Shown here one piece after another: positions 19,222 through 28,970 of a stretch of 64,000 nt of DNA. The first letter of the stretch is position 1. Every line of letters starts with the position of its first letter. The notes below the pieces were generated by a model. That model searched no databases. It saw only the letters and a program-made list of their open reading frames with translations, and was not told the DNA's origin. Made by a program: the position numbers and the translations under genes. The DNA is taken from NCBI GenBank assembly GCA_963815475.1, contig CAWFHD010000003.1, positions 1,612,001 through 1,676,000 of the forward strand, given 5' to 3'. The stretch comes from Sulfopaludibacter sp963815475 (GTDB taxonomy: Bacteria; Acidobacteriota; Terriglobia; Bryobacterales; Bryobacteraceae).

Positions 19222-21925
19222 ATGCGGATCGAACATTGGTGGTTCACGGCGCGCTTACGGCTCAGGTCCATCCTGCGGCGGAGCCGTGTGGAACAGGAAC
19301 TCGAGGAGGAACTGCAGTTTCACCTGGAGCACAAGATCGAGGAAGGAATCGCGCACGGGCTCTCTCCCAAAGAGGCACGACTGGCGGCGCTGCGCGCGAT
19401 GGACGGGCTGGAGCAACGCAAAGAGGAGATGCGAGACGCGCGGCGGATTCACTGGTTGACGGACTTCGTCGACGATGTGCGCTACGCTATCCGGAGCCTG
19501 CGCCGCACACCCGGACTGACGGCGTTCGTGGCCATCACTCTGGCGCTGGGGATCGGGTTCACATCGACCTGCTTCAGCGGGGTGGATGCGCTGATCTTCC
19601 GGCCATATCCGGTGCCGCATCCGGGCGGCGTGGTCACTCTGGTGGGCACTTCGCACGACAGCAGCTACGACAATTTCTCGTATCGCGAATACCTGGACAT
19701 CCGCGAGCACACCAGGAGTTTCGACGGCGTGATCGCCAACGCCGCCCTGGGGACGGTCGGATTCAGCGCCGATCCCGCCGCCTCGCCGCGGGCGAGGGCC
19801 GGAATGATGGTCTCCGGCAACTACTTCCGTGTGCTGGGAGTTGAGCCGCGGATGGGGCGCGGGTTTCGGGACGACGAAGATCAGGCGCCCGGCCGCGATG
19901 CCGTGGTAGTGCTGGGGCCGGACTTCTGGAAGAACGAATTCGCGAGCGACCCTGGAGTGGTGGGCCGGACGGTTCGCTTGAATGGCAGGGACTTCACCGT
20001 GATTGGCGTGGCGCCGGACTCGTTTCCGGGGTTGCAGATCTTCGCCAATCCCGATTTCTACATGCCGCTCGCCATGGCGCCGGTCTTCTCCACCAACCCG
20101 CGGAAACACTTCTTCGAGGACCGGGACGATCGCGAATTGAGCGTCAAGGCGCGCTTGCTGTCGGGAGTCACCCAGCGGCAGGCGCAGAACGAACTGACCC
20201 TGCTGGCGAGAGGTTTCGAACGCGACTATCCGGAGCTCAATCGAAATCGCGGCGCCGCGGTGCGCACGCATTTCGAAATGCTCACTCGAAGCGATACCGC
20301 GGCGACTCCCTGGAAGTTCTTCGCGATCACGCAGATTCTCACGCTGGCGGTCCTGCTGGTGGCGTGCACCAATGTCGCGGGACTTCTTTTGAGCCGTGCC
20401 CGCTCCCGAACTCGCGAGATCGCCGTGCGGTTGGCGATGGGCGCCGGGCGTTTCCGGCTGATCCGGCTGCTGTTGACGGAAAGCCTGATCTTCGCGTTCC
20501 TGGGCGGAGTGGGCGGGCTCGCCGTCGCGTACGGCAGCATCAGTTACTTCTCAACGTTCACGATTCCAGCCGAGTTGCCACAGACCCTCCCGTTCCGCGA
20601 TGGATGCGCGCGTAGCGCTGGCATGCCTCGCGCTGTCGCTATTGAGCGCGCTGCTCTGCGGACTGGCGCCGGCGTTGCAGAGCGCGCGGGCGGACCTGGT
20701 GAGCGGGCTCAAGGCGGCCGATGTCGACATGCCTGGACGCAAACACCTGTGGGGCCGGAACGTCCTGGTGGTGGCGCAGGTAGCGACCTCGCTGATGCTG
20801 CTGATGGCATCCTTTCTGATGGTGCGGGGCTTCAACCGGAGCCTGGCTGAGGGAACTCCCTTCCTGAAGGATCGCCTGCTGCTGGTGAGGTTCGACCCGC
20901 GCCTGGTGCAGTATAACGAAGCGCAGACGCAACAGTTTTATAAGCATCTGACCGAGCGGGTGCGGATGACGGCGGGCGTGCAGAGCGCGGCTCTGACGCA
21001 GAATCCTCCGCTGGCGCTGGAAAGGTTCGATGCCGTCACCTTCGTGCCGGAGGGGTTCGAGATGCCGCGCGATCGCGAGAACTTCACTTCCACCATGGAC
21101 ACCGTGGACGAAGGGTACTTCGAAACGATGGGAGTGCCGATTGTGCGCGGACGGGGCTTCCTGGCATCCGATACGGCGGATGCGCCGCGTGTGGCGGTGG
21201 TGAACGAGCAGTTCGCGAAACACTATTGGCCGGGCGCCAATGCCGTGGGCAAACGCATCCGGCTCGAGAAGCGCGACGGCGCGGCGGTGGAGATTGTCGG
21301 GGTGGCCGAGACCATCAAGTATCGAAGCCCACAGGAGAAGCCGATCGATTTCGTGTATCTGCCGCTGGCCCAGCATCCCGTGCCGCGAATGGTTCTGCTG
21401 GTGCGGTCGAGCGGCGATCCGCTGCAATGGGTCCAGCCGGTGAAGGAAGTGGTGCGGGCGCTCGATCCGAACCTGCCGATGTTGCAGACAAGATCTTACG
21501 ACGACCTATACCGGTACAACGCGGTGGACGGACCCGGAGCTGCCACCAAGATGATCGGCACGATGGGGGCGGTGGGACTGCTGATGGCTATCGCCGGATT
21601 GTACGGCCTGGTGGCGTACAACGTGAGCCGCAGAACCCGCGAGATCGGCATTCGTATGGCGCTGGGCGCGGGCCCGTCCGACGTGCTGCGCCTGGTGATG
21701 GGCAAGGGCCTGGTGCTGGTGGGGATAGGAACGGCGATCGGGCTGGCGATGGGGTTCGGCGTGGAGCGACTGATCAAGGCGGTGATGTTCAATACGGGCG
21801 GAGTCGACATGCTGGTCTATATCGTCGTGGTGCCGTCGATGGTAGTGGTGACGATGCTGGCGGCGTGGCTGCCGGCGCGGAGAGCCGCCCGCATTGCGCC
21901 TACACAGGCGTTGCGGTACGAATAG
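19222..21925 (+). CDS. ADOP-type MacB/FtsX permease (frameshifted)
   Basis: Acidobacterial duplicated orphan permease, about 900 residues across two frames. N-terminal ADOP region (RVEQELEEELQFHLEHKIEE), first membrane helix and MacB periplasmic domain (LTAFVAITLALGIGFTST to MAPVF), first FtsX domain (about 350-440, ARSRTREIAVRLAMGAGR), then a second periplasmic domain and second FtsX domain (SRRTREIGIRMALGAGPSDVLR). Near 20590 the frame shifts: PFRDG in frame 1, whereas MDARVALACLALSLLSAL continues in frame 2, so one base is extra. No ATPase gene is adjacent, as is usual for orphan members. Probably exports or extracts a lipophilic compound with an unlinked MacB-like ATPase. Confidence 0.9.
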
Positions 21926-21982
21926 TCGCTCAAACATAGATGCACTGATGGCAGGGAAGCGAGCGCAAGGAGCGCTCTCATC

Positions 21983-22696
21983 ATGGAACGGATGAAAAGT
22001 GCGTCGCCGCGCCTGATGGGCAGGATTACCGGCGCGATCTATCTGCTTGCCATGGTGACGGGCGTATTCGCCCAGGGCTTCGTCAGCGGCAGGCTGGTAG
22101 TTGACGGTGATGCCGTGGCGACCGCGGCCAACATCTTGACGCACAGAAACCTGTTTGAGTGGGGATTCACAGCGTACCTCATCGAAATGACCGGGCAAAT
22201 TGCGATGACCGCGCTCTTTTACCGTCTGCTGAAACCGGCGGGCGAGACCGTCTCTCTGGTCGCGGCGTACTTGGGCCTCGCCGGTTGCGTGATCAAGACG
22301 GTCAGCCGCCTGTTTTACATCGCACCGATGTTCGTCCTGGGTGGCGCGGGTTACTTGAAAGTATTTGGAAGGGAACAACTGCAGGCGCTGGCCCTTCTTT
22401 TTCTCAAGGTGAATGACCGGGGCGCCGGAATCGCCCTGGCATTTTTCGGATTCTACGCAATTCTGACGGGCTACCTGATTATTAAGTCCACCTACCTCCC
22501 TCGGATCCTGGGCATTGTGTCGGTGATTGCGGGCGCCGGTTGGCTGACCTTCCTGTATCCGCCGCTCGGATACCGTCTGTTCTTCTACATTGCCCCTTTC
22601 GGCCTGCTCGGGGCTTTGGGTTTGATCGTGTGGCTCCTTGTGTTCAGCGTGAACGAACAACGATGGAAGGAAAAGACCCGGCTGTCGATCGAATGA
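21983..22696 (+). CDS. DUF4386 family membrane protein
   Basis: 237 residues with about six membrane helices (for example ITGAIYLLAMVTGVFAQGF, IALAFFGFYAILTGYLIIK, LLGALGLIVWLLVFSV). The pattern GRITGAIYLL at the start and YLPRILGIVSVIAGAGWL towards the end are typical of DUF4386. Function unknown. It lies 57 bases after the ADOP permease and may be read from the same promoter. The 240 bases that follow hold a short open stretch ending ...NGWDY with no start codon and no recognised gene. Confidence 0.82.
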   Translation: MERMKSASPRLMGRITGAIYLLAMVTGVFAQGFVSGRLVVDGDAVATAANILTHRNLFEWGFTAYLIEMTGQIAMTALFYRLLKPAGETVSLVAAYLGLAGCVIKTVSRLFYIAPMFVLGGAGYLKVFGREQLQALALLFLKVNDRGAGIALAFFGFYAILTGYLIIKSTYLPRILGIVSVIAGAGWLTFLYPPLGYRLFFYIAPFGLLGALGLIVWLLVFSVNEQRWKEKTRLSIE

Positions 22697-22937
22697 CGCG
22701 CCGTCGCGAAGTCGCGGCGCGCTGCCGTTTGGGGCCGTCATCGCGGCGTGCCCGGTAGCGGTCGCCATCCCCTGCTGGCTGCTGGTCCGCCGGTTTCCCA
22801 CACGGGAGATCGTCGGACCCATCCGGCAGGACAACGGATGGGACTATTAGGATCGCCGCGGAAGGCCAATGGAATCGGCCTACGTGTAAAATGGCGTTAT
22901 ACTACCCATTGCAATCAGAGCAATTGAGGTATTCCCG

Positions 22938-23957
22938 ATGAGCGCGGTCCACGTCACAGGTCCGGACGAACTTACAAAGCACGCCGTGGCCTCCGATCCG
23001 CAGGCCGATTTGGCGCATAAGTTCCTCTATTTCATGACTTTGATGCGCGAGGTAGAGGACCGCATCGAGCGTAAACTCTACCGTCAGGGCAAGATTGTGG
23101 GTGGGGTGTATGTCGGCCGCGGACAGGAAGCCATCCCGGTCGGAACCGCCCTCGTAGCCGACCCCAACGACGTGCTCTTTCCCTGCCACCGCGACATGGC
23201 CGTTTTCTTCATCCGCGGCGTGCCCCTGGAGCGCATCTTCGCCCAATACATGGGCCGCATGGGCGGTCTCACCCGCGGCCGCGAAGGCAACATGCACATG
23301 GGCGACCTGAAACTGAACGTGGTTTCGATTGTCAGCGCGCTGGCCGCCACCGTTCCCGTAGCCGCGGGCGCCGCCATGGCGCTTCGCTACCAGGGCAAGG
23401 ACAACGTCTGCTTCAGCTATTTCGGCGATGGCGCCACCAGCCGCGGCGACTGGCATGAAGGCGTGAATTTGGCCACTGTCCAAAAAGCGCCCGTGATCTT
23501 CATCTGCAACAACAATCAGTACGCCTACTCCACGCCGCTCAATTTGCAGATGGCCTGCGCCAACGTAGCCGACCGCGGCCCCGCCTACAACATGCCGGCC
23601 GAAATCGTGGATGGCAACGATGTCTTCGCCGTGTACGAAGCCACCCAGCGCGCGAGAGAGCATGCACGTTCTGGCAAAGGGCCGTACCTCATCGAGTGCA
23701 AGACGTTCCGCATGACTGGCCACTCCGCGCACGATGCCGCGCACTACGTTCCAGCCGGCATGTTCGACGAGTGGGGCAAACTCGACCCCATCGTGCGCCT
23801 GCAGGCCAAAATGCTGGAAAACGGCTGGGCGGTGCAGGAAGACATCGACGAACTACGGGCGCGCATTCAGCAGGAAATCGACGAGGCGGTCGCCTGGGCC
23901 GAGAAGAGCCCTTTCCCCGACGGGTCCACCCTGCTCGACGACGTCTACGAGAGCTAA
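22938..23957 (+). CDS. pdhA: 2-oxoacid (pyruvate-type) dehydrogenase E1 alpha subunit
   Basis: Thiamine-diphosphate-dependent decarboxylase subunit, 339 residues. Contains GRGQEAIPVG, the ThDP-binding motif GDGATSRGDWHEGVNLA (about 163-180) ending in NNNQYAYSTP, and YLIECKTFRMTGHSAHD with the phosphorylation-loop region typical of E1 alpha. Three bases before the E1 beta gene, so the two are translationally linked. No E2 or E3 gene follows, so these must be elsewhere. Branched-chain or acetoin dehydrogenase activity cannot be excluded by eye. Confidence 0.9.
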   Translation: MSAVHVTGPDELTKHAVASDPQADLAHKFLYFMTLMREVEDRIERKLYRQGKIVGGVYVGRGQEAIPVGTALVADPNDVLFPCHRDMAVFFIRGVPLERIFAQYMGRMGGLTRGREGNMHMGDLKLNVVSIVSALAATVPVAAGAAMALRYQGKDNVCFSYFGDGATSRGDWHEGVNLATVQKAPVIFICNNNQYAYSTPLNLQMACANVADRGPAYNMPAEIVDGNDVFAVYEATQRAREHARSGKGPYLIECKTFRMTGHSAHDAAHYVPAGMFDEWGKLDPIVRLQAKMLENGWAVQEDIDELRARIQQEIDEAVAWAEKSPFPDGSTLLDDVYES

Positions 23958-23960
23958 TCC

Positions 23961-24932
23961 ATGTCCACCACCTACCTGGAAGCCATCCGCGAAGGATTGT
24001 GGGAAGAGATGGAGCGCGACCCCAACGTGTTCCTGCTGGGAGAAGACATCGGCGTCTATGGCGGCGCCTTCAAGGTGACCGCCGGCTTCACCGAACACTT
24101 CGGCGAGAAGCGCGTGGTGGACACGCCCATCTCCGAAGCCGCTATTGTGGGCGCGGCCATCGGCGCGGGCTTCATGGGACTGCGGCCGGTAGCGGAGATG
24201 CAGTTCGCCGATTTCATCTCCTGCGGCTTCGATCAGATCGTGAACTTCGCCGCGAAGTGCCGTTACCGCTGGAACGCTCCGGTGCCCATCGTAGTGCGCG
24301 CGCCTTCGGGCGGCGGCATCCACGGCGGACCGTACCATTCGCAGAATCCCGAGATGTGGTTCGTCAAGACGCCAGGTCTTAAGGTAGTGGCCCCATCCAC
24401 CGCCTACGATGCCAAGGGCCTCATCAAATCCTCCATACGCGACAACGACCCGGTGATTTTCTTCGAGCACAAAGGCCTCTACCGCCGCATCAAAGAGGAT
24501 CTGCCCACCGGCGACTATACCGTCCCCATCGGGAAAGCCAAAGTAGTGCGCGAAGGCAACGACCTCAGCATTGTGACTTACGGAGCCATGGTCTGGGTGG
24601 CGCTGGAAGTGGCCGACAAACTCGCCGAAGAAGGAGCATCGGTAGAAGTAGTGGATCTGCGAACGCTACTGCCGCTCGATCGCGAAACTGTCTGCGAAAG
24701 CGTCAAAAAGACGTCCAAAGTGCTGTTGGTTCACGAAGACACACGAACCGCGGGAATGGCCGGCGAACTGGCAATCAGCATCACCGAAAGTGTCTTCGAA
24801 TACCTCGACGGCCCCATCTTGAGAGTGACGGCGCCCGACACCCCGGTACCCTACAGCCCGCCATTGGAAGAAGCCTTCCTGCCGAACGCCGAAAAGGTGA
24901 TGGAGAAGGCGAGATGGTTGTGGAAATACTAA
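23961..24932 (+). CDS. pdhB: 2-oxoacid (pyruvate-type) dehydrogenase E1 beta subunit
   Basis: 323 residues, pairs with E1 alpha in an alpha2beta2 E1. Family motifs: LGEDIGVYGGAFKVTAG, VVDTPISEAAIVGAAIGAG, GLRPVAEMQFADF, RAPSGGGIHGGPYHSQNPE, and the transketolase C-terminal domain (VVDLRTLLPLD, LLVHEDTRTAGMAGEL). Ends in a region with a good terminator hairpin directly after the stop codon. Confidence 0.93.
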   Translation: MSTTYLEAIREGLWEEMERDPNVFLLGEDIGVYGGAFKVTAGFTEHFGEKRVVDTPISEAAIVGAAIGAGFMGLRPVAEMQFADFISCGFDQIVNFAAKCRYRWNAPVPIVVRAPSGGGIHGGPYHSQNPEMWFVKTPGLKVVAPSTAYDAKGLIKSSIRDNDPVIFFEHKGLYRRIKEDLPTGDYTVPIGKAKVVREGNDLSIVTYGAMVWVALEVADKLAEEGASVEVVDLRTLLPLDRETVCESVKKTSKVLLVHEDTRTAGMAGELAISITESVFEYLDGPILRVTAPDTPVPYSPPLEEAFLPNAEKVMEKARWLWKY

Positions 24933-24965
24933 AGGAGTCAGAAGATTACCCATCCGCTGACTCCT
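24933..24965 (+). terminator. Hairpin terminator after pdhAB
   Basis: AGGAGTCAG (24933-24941) and CTGACTCCT (24957-24965) form a 9-bp perfect stem with a 15-base loop, followed by CTATTTATA. Also well placed to end the convergent small secreted-protein gene. Confidence 0.6.
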
Positions 24966-24996
24966 CTATTTATAGCTTCTGACTGCGTGGATTCTC

Positions 24997-25320
24997 TTAG
25001 AACTCTAACTTCGTCTTGGATCCGCCCAACTCAATGTCCTTGATCACCGCCGTATCGCCATCTTTGCTGGCATCCACGATCGTGGTCTCGAACTTCTTGT
25101 CACCGTTCACAACTTTAACCGTTGTGGTGGCGGACTTCGCATCTTCCACGCCGATGAAAGTCGCGTTTGTGCCATCCACCTTCAAGCGATACTGACCGGC
25201 CTTCAACTGCAGGCTGCCGGCTTTCGTGGGGGCGGACAACGTTATCTCGTAGGACTTGCTTGCGAAAGCGAGGCTGGAAAGTGCCAACACCCCAGCGAGT
25301 ACGAATGATTTCATTTTCAT
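24997..25320 (-). CDS. Small secreted protein of unknown function
   Basis: 107 residues with a clear signal peptide (MKMKSFVLAGVLALSSLAFA). The mature part has the form YEITLSAPTKAGSLQLKAGQ-YRLKVDG and is predicted beta-rich. Similar small proteins are common in acidobacterial genomes, with no known function. Single gene, convergent with pdhB, divergent from the M28 peptidase. Confidence 0.75.
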   Translation of the reverse strand: MKMKSFVLAGVLALSSLAFASKSYEITLSAPTKAGSLQLKAGQYRLKVDGTNATFIGVEDAKSATTTVKVVNGDKKFETTIVDASKDGDTAVIKDIELGGSKTKLEF

Positions 25321-25459
25321 GATCTTTCTTGGATCTCCTTGCAGATTAGTTCAACACTGAACTGTTCGCTGATGTAGGCGTCTTCCACAGGCGCTGTGGT
25401 TACACCACCCAAACGAGGGTAAATGCCGTATGCCTATCGATATAAGGTATGCTGTTCGA

Positions 25460-27100
25460 ATGAGAAAAGTGCTGCCCGTCCTGGCAATCGGCTCCATTCT
25501 TTTGGCGCAGACGGCCGTTGACGACAAGACTTTCGCGCGCATTCGCAGCGAAGAAGCCGAGCATTCGCAGATCATGCCCACCATGCATATGCTCACCGAT
25601 CGTTACGGACCGAGACTCACCGGTTCGCCCAATCACGAAGCGGCGGCCAAATGGCTCGTGAAGCAGCTCACAGCCTGGGGCTTCAAGAACGCCAAGCTCG
25701 AGCCTTGGGATTTCGGGCATCCCGGCTGGCTCAACGAGCGTGCGGCCGGATACATCGTGGCGCCCGTTCACCAGAATCTCAAGTTCGAAGTGCTGGCATG
25801 GACGCCCTCTACCAATGGACCCGTTACCGGCTCGGTGGTGCAGGTGATCGTGCCGCGTGGACCCGAGATCCCGCCTGCAGCCGATGGTGGACGCGGAGGA
25901 CGCGGCCCAGCCGGGCCGCAGTTCCAGCAGCCCACCCAGGCCGAGCTCGATCAGTGGAAGGACGCCAACAAGGACAAGATCCGGAACAAGATGGTGCTGG
26001 TGGGAAAAGCCGCGGTCATTCCTGTGAACTTCACGCCGCCCGCCCTGCGCCGCGACGATGAGCAGGTGAAGGCCAGCTACGGTCCCAACGGCAATGGCGG
26101 TGGACGCGGAGCCGGCGGCGGGCGCGGCACTCCCGATCCGAATCGTCCGACCGCGGCTCAAGTCGCCGAGCAGGTGGATGCGTTCCTGGTAGCCAACGGC
26201 GCGGTGGTCCGCCTCAACGACGCCGCGATGGACCACGGTCTGATTCGCGCTTTCAACAACCGCACCTTCGACGAAAAAAAGGCTCCGCCAACGGTGGTGG
26301 TGCGCAATGAAGACTACGGCCGCATCGAGCGCCTGCTGGCCGACAGCGAAGATGTGAAGCTGGAATTCAACCTGGTGAATCACTGGTATCCCGAAGGCAA
26401 GACATCGTACAACGTGACCGCCGAAATTCCGGGCAGCGACAAGGCCGATGAAGTGGTGATGCTCGGTGGCCACCTGGATTCCTGGCACTCCGCCACCGGG
26501 GCCACCGACAACGCCATCGGCTCCACCATCATGATGGAAGCCGCGCGCCTCATTCAGGCGCTGGGCCTGCATCCGCGCCGCACCATCCGCGTAGGCCTCT
26601 GGTCGGGTGAAGAGGAAGGGTTGCTGGGCTCCAAGGCATATGTGGAGCAGCACTTCGGCACCGCCGAAAATCCCAAGCCCGAGTGGGCGAAACTGGATTG
26701 CTATTTCAATATCGATTCCGGCACCGGCCGTCCGCGCGGCGCCAGCATTTTTGGACCGCCCGAAGCCGCCGCCGTTCTGCGCCCGGCACTGCATGAGTTC
26801 GAAGACTTCGGCGTCTTCGGCGCCAGCGTCACCAACAGCCGCGCCACTGGCGGAACCGACAGCACTTCATTCAACGCCGCCGGCTTGCCCGGCGTCGGCA
26901 TGGGGCAGGACCCCATCGAGTATCAGAGTTTCACCTGGCATACGCAGCTCGATACCTATGAGCGCATCGTGCCCGACGACGTGAAGAAGGCAGCGACCGT
27001 GATTGCATCTGCCGTTTGGCACGTCGCCAACATGGACCAGATGGTGCCGCGCTTCACTAAGGAAGCGATGCCGGCTCCCGTGACCCCACCGGCACGGTAG
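25460..27100 (+). CDS. Secreted M28-family zinc aminopeptidase
   Basis: 546 residues from the ATG at 25460; the frame is open 10 codons earlier but the signal peptide (RKVLPVLAIGSILLAQ) begins here. M28 metal ligands are visible: H and D in MLGGHLDSWH, D in GATDNAIG, the E pair in WSGEEEGLLGSKAY, D in NIDSGTG and H in FTWHTQLDT. Between the N-terminal domain and the peptidase domain are Gly-rich linkers (GGRGGRGPAG; GNGGGRGAGGGRG). It would cleave N-terminal residues from peptides outside the cytoplasm. Confidence 0.92.
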   Translation: MRKVLPVLAIGSILLAQTAVDDKTFARIRSEEAEHSQIMPTMHMLTDRYGPRLTGSPNHEAAAKWLVKQLTAWGFKNAKLEPWDFGHPGWLNERAAGYIVAPVHQNLKFEVLAWTPSTNGPVTGSVVQVIVPRGPEIPPAADGGRGGRGPAGPQFQQPTQAELDQWKDANKDKIRNKMVLVGKAAVIPVNFTPPALRRDDEQVKASYGPNGNGGGRGAGGGRGTPDPNRPTAAQVAEQVDAFLVANGAVVRLNDAAMDHGLIRAFNNRTFDEKKAPPTVVVRNEDYGRIERLLADSEDVKLEFNLVNHWYPEGKTSYNVTAEIPGSDKADEVVMLGGHLDSWHSATGATDNAIGSTIMMEAARLIQALGLHPRRTIRVGLWSGEEEGLLGSKAYVEQHFGTAENPKPEWAKLDCYFNIDSGTGRPRGASIFGPPEAAAVLRPALHEFEDFGVFGASVTNSRATGGTDSTSFNAAGLPGVGMGQDPIEYQSFTWHTQLDTYERIVPDDVKKAATVIASAVWHVANMDQMVPRFTKEAMPAPVTPPAR

Positions 27101-27169
27101 CCACAAATTTCAAGGTGAGGCCCGCGGCGAATTGACCGCCCGTCCGACCGCCTGCGCTACGATAAATTC

Positions 27170-28618
27170 GTGCCGCATCGCCAACTCTTCATCAACGGTT
27201 GCTGGACCGATTCCGCCTGCGACCGCCATATCGACGTCATCAACCCCGCCACCGGCGAGCTGATCACCACCGTTCCCGATGCCGATGCCAGCGACGTCGA
27301 CCGCGCCGTTGCCTCCGCCCGCGCCAGTTTCACTGCCAAATCGTGGCGCGGCATGGACCCGTCGAAGCGAGAGCGCATTCTGTGGAATATCGCCGACCTG
27401 CTGATGAAGCATCGCGATGAGTTGGCATCGACCATCTCTCAGGAGAACGGCAAGACGCTGCGCGAAGCCGCCGGCGGCGATGTCGGCCCGGCCGCCGATT
27501 GCTTCCGTTATTACGCCGGCTGGGTCCGCAAGATCTATGGGGAAACCATCCCGGTGGATGGCCCGTTTTTCAACTACACGCTGCGGGAGCCGGTGGGCGT
27601 CGTGGGCGCGATTGTGCCGTGGAATTTCCCTTTGCAGATCGCTGCATGGAAAGTCGCGCCCGCGCTGGCCTGCGGCTGCTCCGTGGTGTTAAAGCCTTCC
27701 GAACTGACGCCGCTCAACGCCTTGAAATTCGCCGAAATCTGTATGGAGGCCGGTCTGCCCGAGGGCGTCCTCAACGTGGTGACCGGCTATGGTCCTACCA
27801 CCGGAGAGGCGCTGGCGCTGCACGAGGATGTCGACAAGATCAGTTTCACCGGCAGCATCCTCACCGCGCGGAAACTGCTGCATGCATCGTCGGTGAGCAA
27901 TCTCAAGCGCCTGAGTCTGGAGCTCGGGGGCAAGTCGCCCAACATCGTGTTCCCCGATTGCGATCTCGAGGCCGCCATGAAGGGCGCCTTTTGGGGCATC
28001 TTCGGCGGCAAGGGCGAAGTCTGCAGCGCCGGCTCGCGCCTGCTGTTGCATGAGGACGTGCACGATCGCTTCCTGGAGGAACTTGCCACGCGCGCCCGCA
28101 AACTGCGTCTCGGCAATCCGCAGGACCCCAAAACGCAAATGGGCTCGCAGATTTCCGCGCGCCAGATGGACCGCATCCTGGATTACATCGAGAGCGCCAA
28201 GCAGGAAGGCGCCACCCTGCTGTGCGGCGGCGAACGCGATACCGAAGGCGACAAGGCCAAGGGCTTCTTCGTCAAGCCGACCATCTTCTCCGGAGTGAGG
28301 CCCGAGATGCGAATCGCGCGCGAAGAGGTTTTCGGACCGGTGGTGGGAGCCATCCGCTTCAGCGATACCGATGAGGCGGTCCGCATCGCCAACGGCACCG
28401 TCTACGGTCTGGCCGCCGCGGTGTGGACGCACGACATCCGCCTGGCGCACCGAATGGCCGCCGACCTGCAGGCCGGCTCAGTGTGGATCAACTCCTACAA
28501 CAACTTCGATTCCGGATCGCCCTTCGGAGGCTACAAGCAAAGCGGCTTCGGGCGCGATTTGGGCTCGTACGCCATCGAGCAGTATACCCACGTCAAATCG
28601 GTGTGGGTGGCGCTGTAA
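27170..28618 (+). CDS. NAD(P)-dependent aldehyde dehydrogenase
   Basis: 482 residues, full length, GTG start. Oxidises an aldehyde to the acid with NAD(P)+. Visible: VVGAIVPWNFPLQIAAWK, KPSELTPLNALKFAEI, FTGSILTARKLL, general base Glu in ELGGKSPNIVF (about 251) and catalytic Cys in GKGEVCSAGSRLL (about 285), plus EEVFGPVVGAIRF. Closest in look to betaine-/aromatic-aldehyde dehydrogenases. Its 3' end abuts a truncated toxin gene on the other strand. Confidence 0.93.
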   Translation: MPHRQLFINGCWTDSACDRHIDVINPATGELITTVPDADASDVDRAVASARASFTAKSWRGMDPSKRERILWNIADLLMKHRDELASTISQENGKTLREAAGGDVGPAADCFRYYAGWVRKIYGETIPVDGPFFNYTLREPVGVVGAIVPWNFPLQIAAWKVAPALACGCSVVLKPSELTPLNALKFAEICMEAGLPEGVLNVVTGYGPTTGEALALHEDVDKISFTGSILTARKLLHASSVSNLKRLSLELGGKSPNIVFPDCDLEAAMKGAFWGIFGGKGEVCSAGSRLLLHEDVHDRFLEELATRARKLRLGNPQDPKTQMGSQISARQMDRILDYIESAKQEGATLLCGGERDTEGDKAKGFFVKPTIFSGVRPEMRIAREEVFGPVVGAIRFSDTDEAVRIANGTVYGLAAAVWTHDIRLAHRMAADLQAGSVWINSYNNFDSGSPFGGYKQSGFGRDLGSYAIEQYTHVKSVWVAL

Positions 28619-28619
28619 A

Positions 28620-28669
28620 AGAGTGGACCGGAATCTCGGGGTCAAGTTCATATCGACGAGAAGTTGCAT
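28620..28669 (-). pseudogene. Truncated DUF5615 (PIN-like) toxin remnant
   Basis: The ATG at 28669 overlaps the stop of the DUF433 gene (TGATG) and begins MQLLVDMNLTPRF, the typical start of DUF5615 PIN-like proteins. After about 15 codons the sequence runs into the 3' end of the aldehyde dehydrogenase gene and similarity stops. So only the N-terminal stub, with the first conserved Asp, remains. Confidence 0.6.
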
Positions 28670-28896
28670 CAACTGACAAGTCGAATCTCGTGTCCCTGAG
28701 ACAGGCTGGCGGCAAAGGCGAGCGTCTGGCGAATATCCACTTCCTCGAGATACGGAAAGTCTGCCAGCAACTGCTCGATTGTGCGCCCAGTGGACAACCC
28801 CTCGACGATCATTCCGACGGTCACGCGCATGCGGCGGATGCACGGCTTGCCGCCCATGACCTCGGGATCCATCGTAATGCGGTCGAATTGTTGCAC
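28669..28896 (-). CDS. DUF433 antitoxin-like protein
   Basis: About 75 residues from a GTG start (VQQFDRITMDPEVMGGKPCI); the frame is open up to 28962 but family members begin near this point. The pattern MGGKPCIRRMRVTVGMIVEGL and ADFPYLEEVDIRQTLAFAA is DUF433, a VapB-like winged-HTH protein that usually precedes a DUF5615 toxin. Here the toxin is cut short. The IS element inserted just upstream (end about 28971) may have displaced its promoter. Confidence 0.75.
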   Translation of the reverse strand: MQQFDRITMDPEVMGGKPCIRRMRVTVGMIVEGLSTGRTIEQLLADFPYLEEVDIRQTLAFAASLSQGHEIRLVS

Positions 28897-28970
28897 CCCG
28901 TGATGATTGACAGGCGCGAACCGAGAACTCAGCGTCGGCCGAGTGTCCCATCGGGGCTGCACGCTTAGGG

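Noticed and set aside
22697..22850. Possible small gene after the DUF4386 protein
   Set aside because: Open stretch ending NGWDY has no start codon in frame and no family resemblance.
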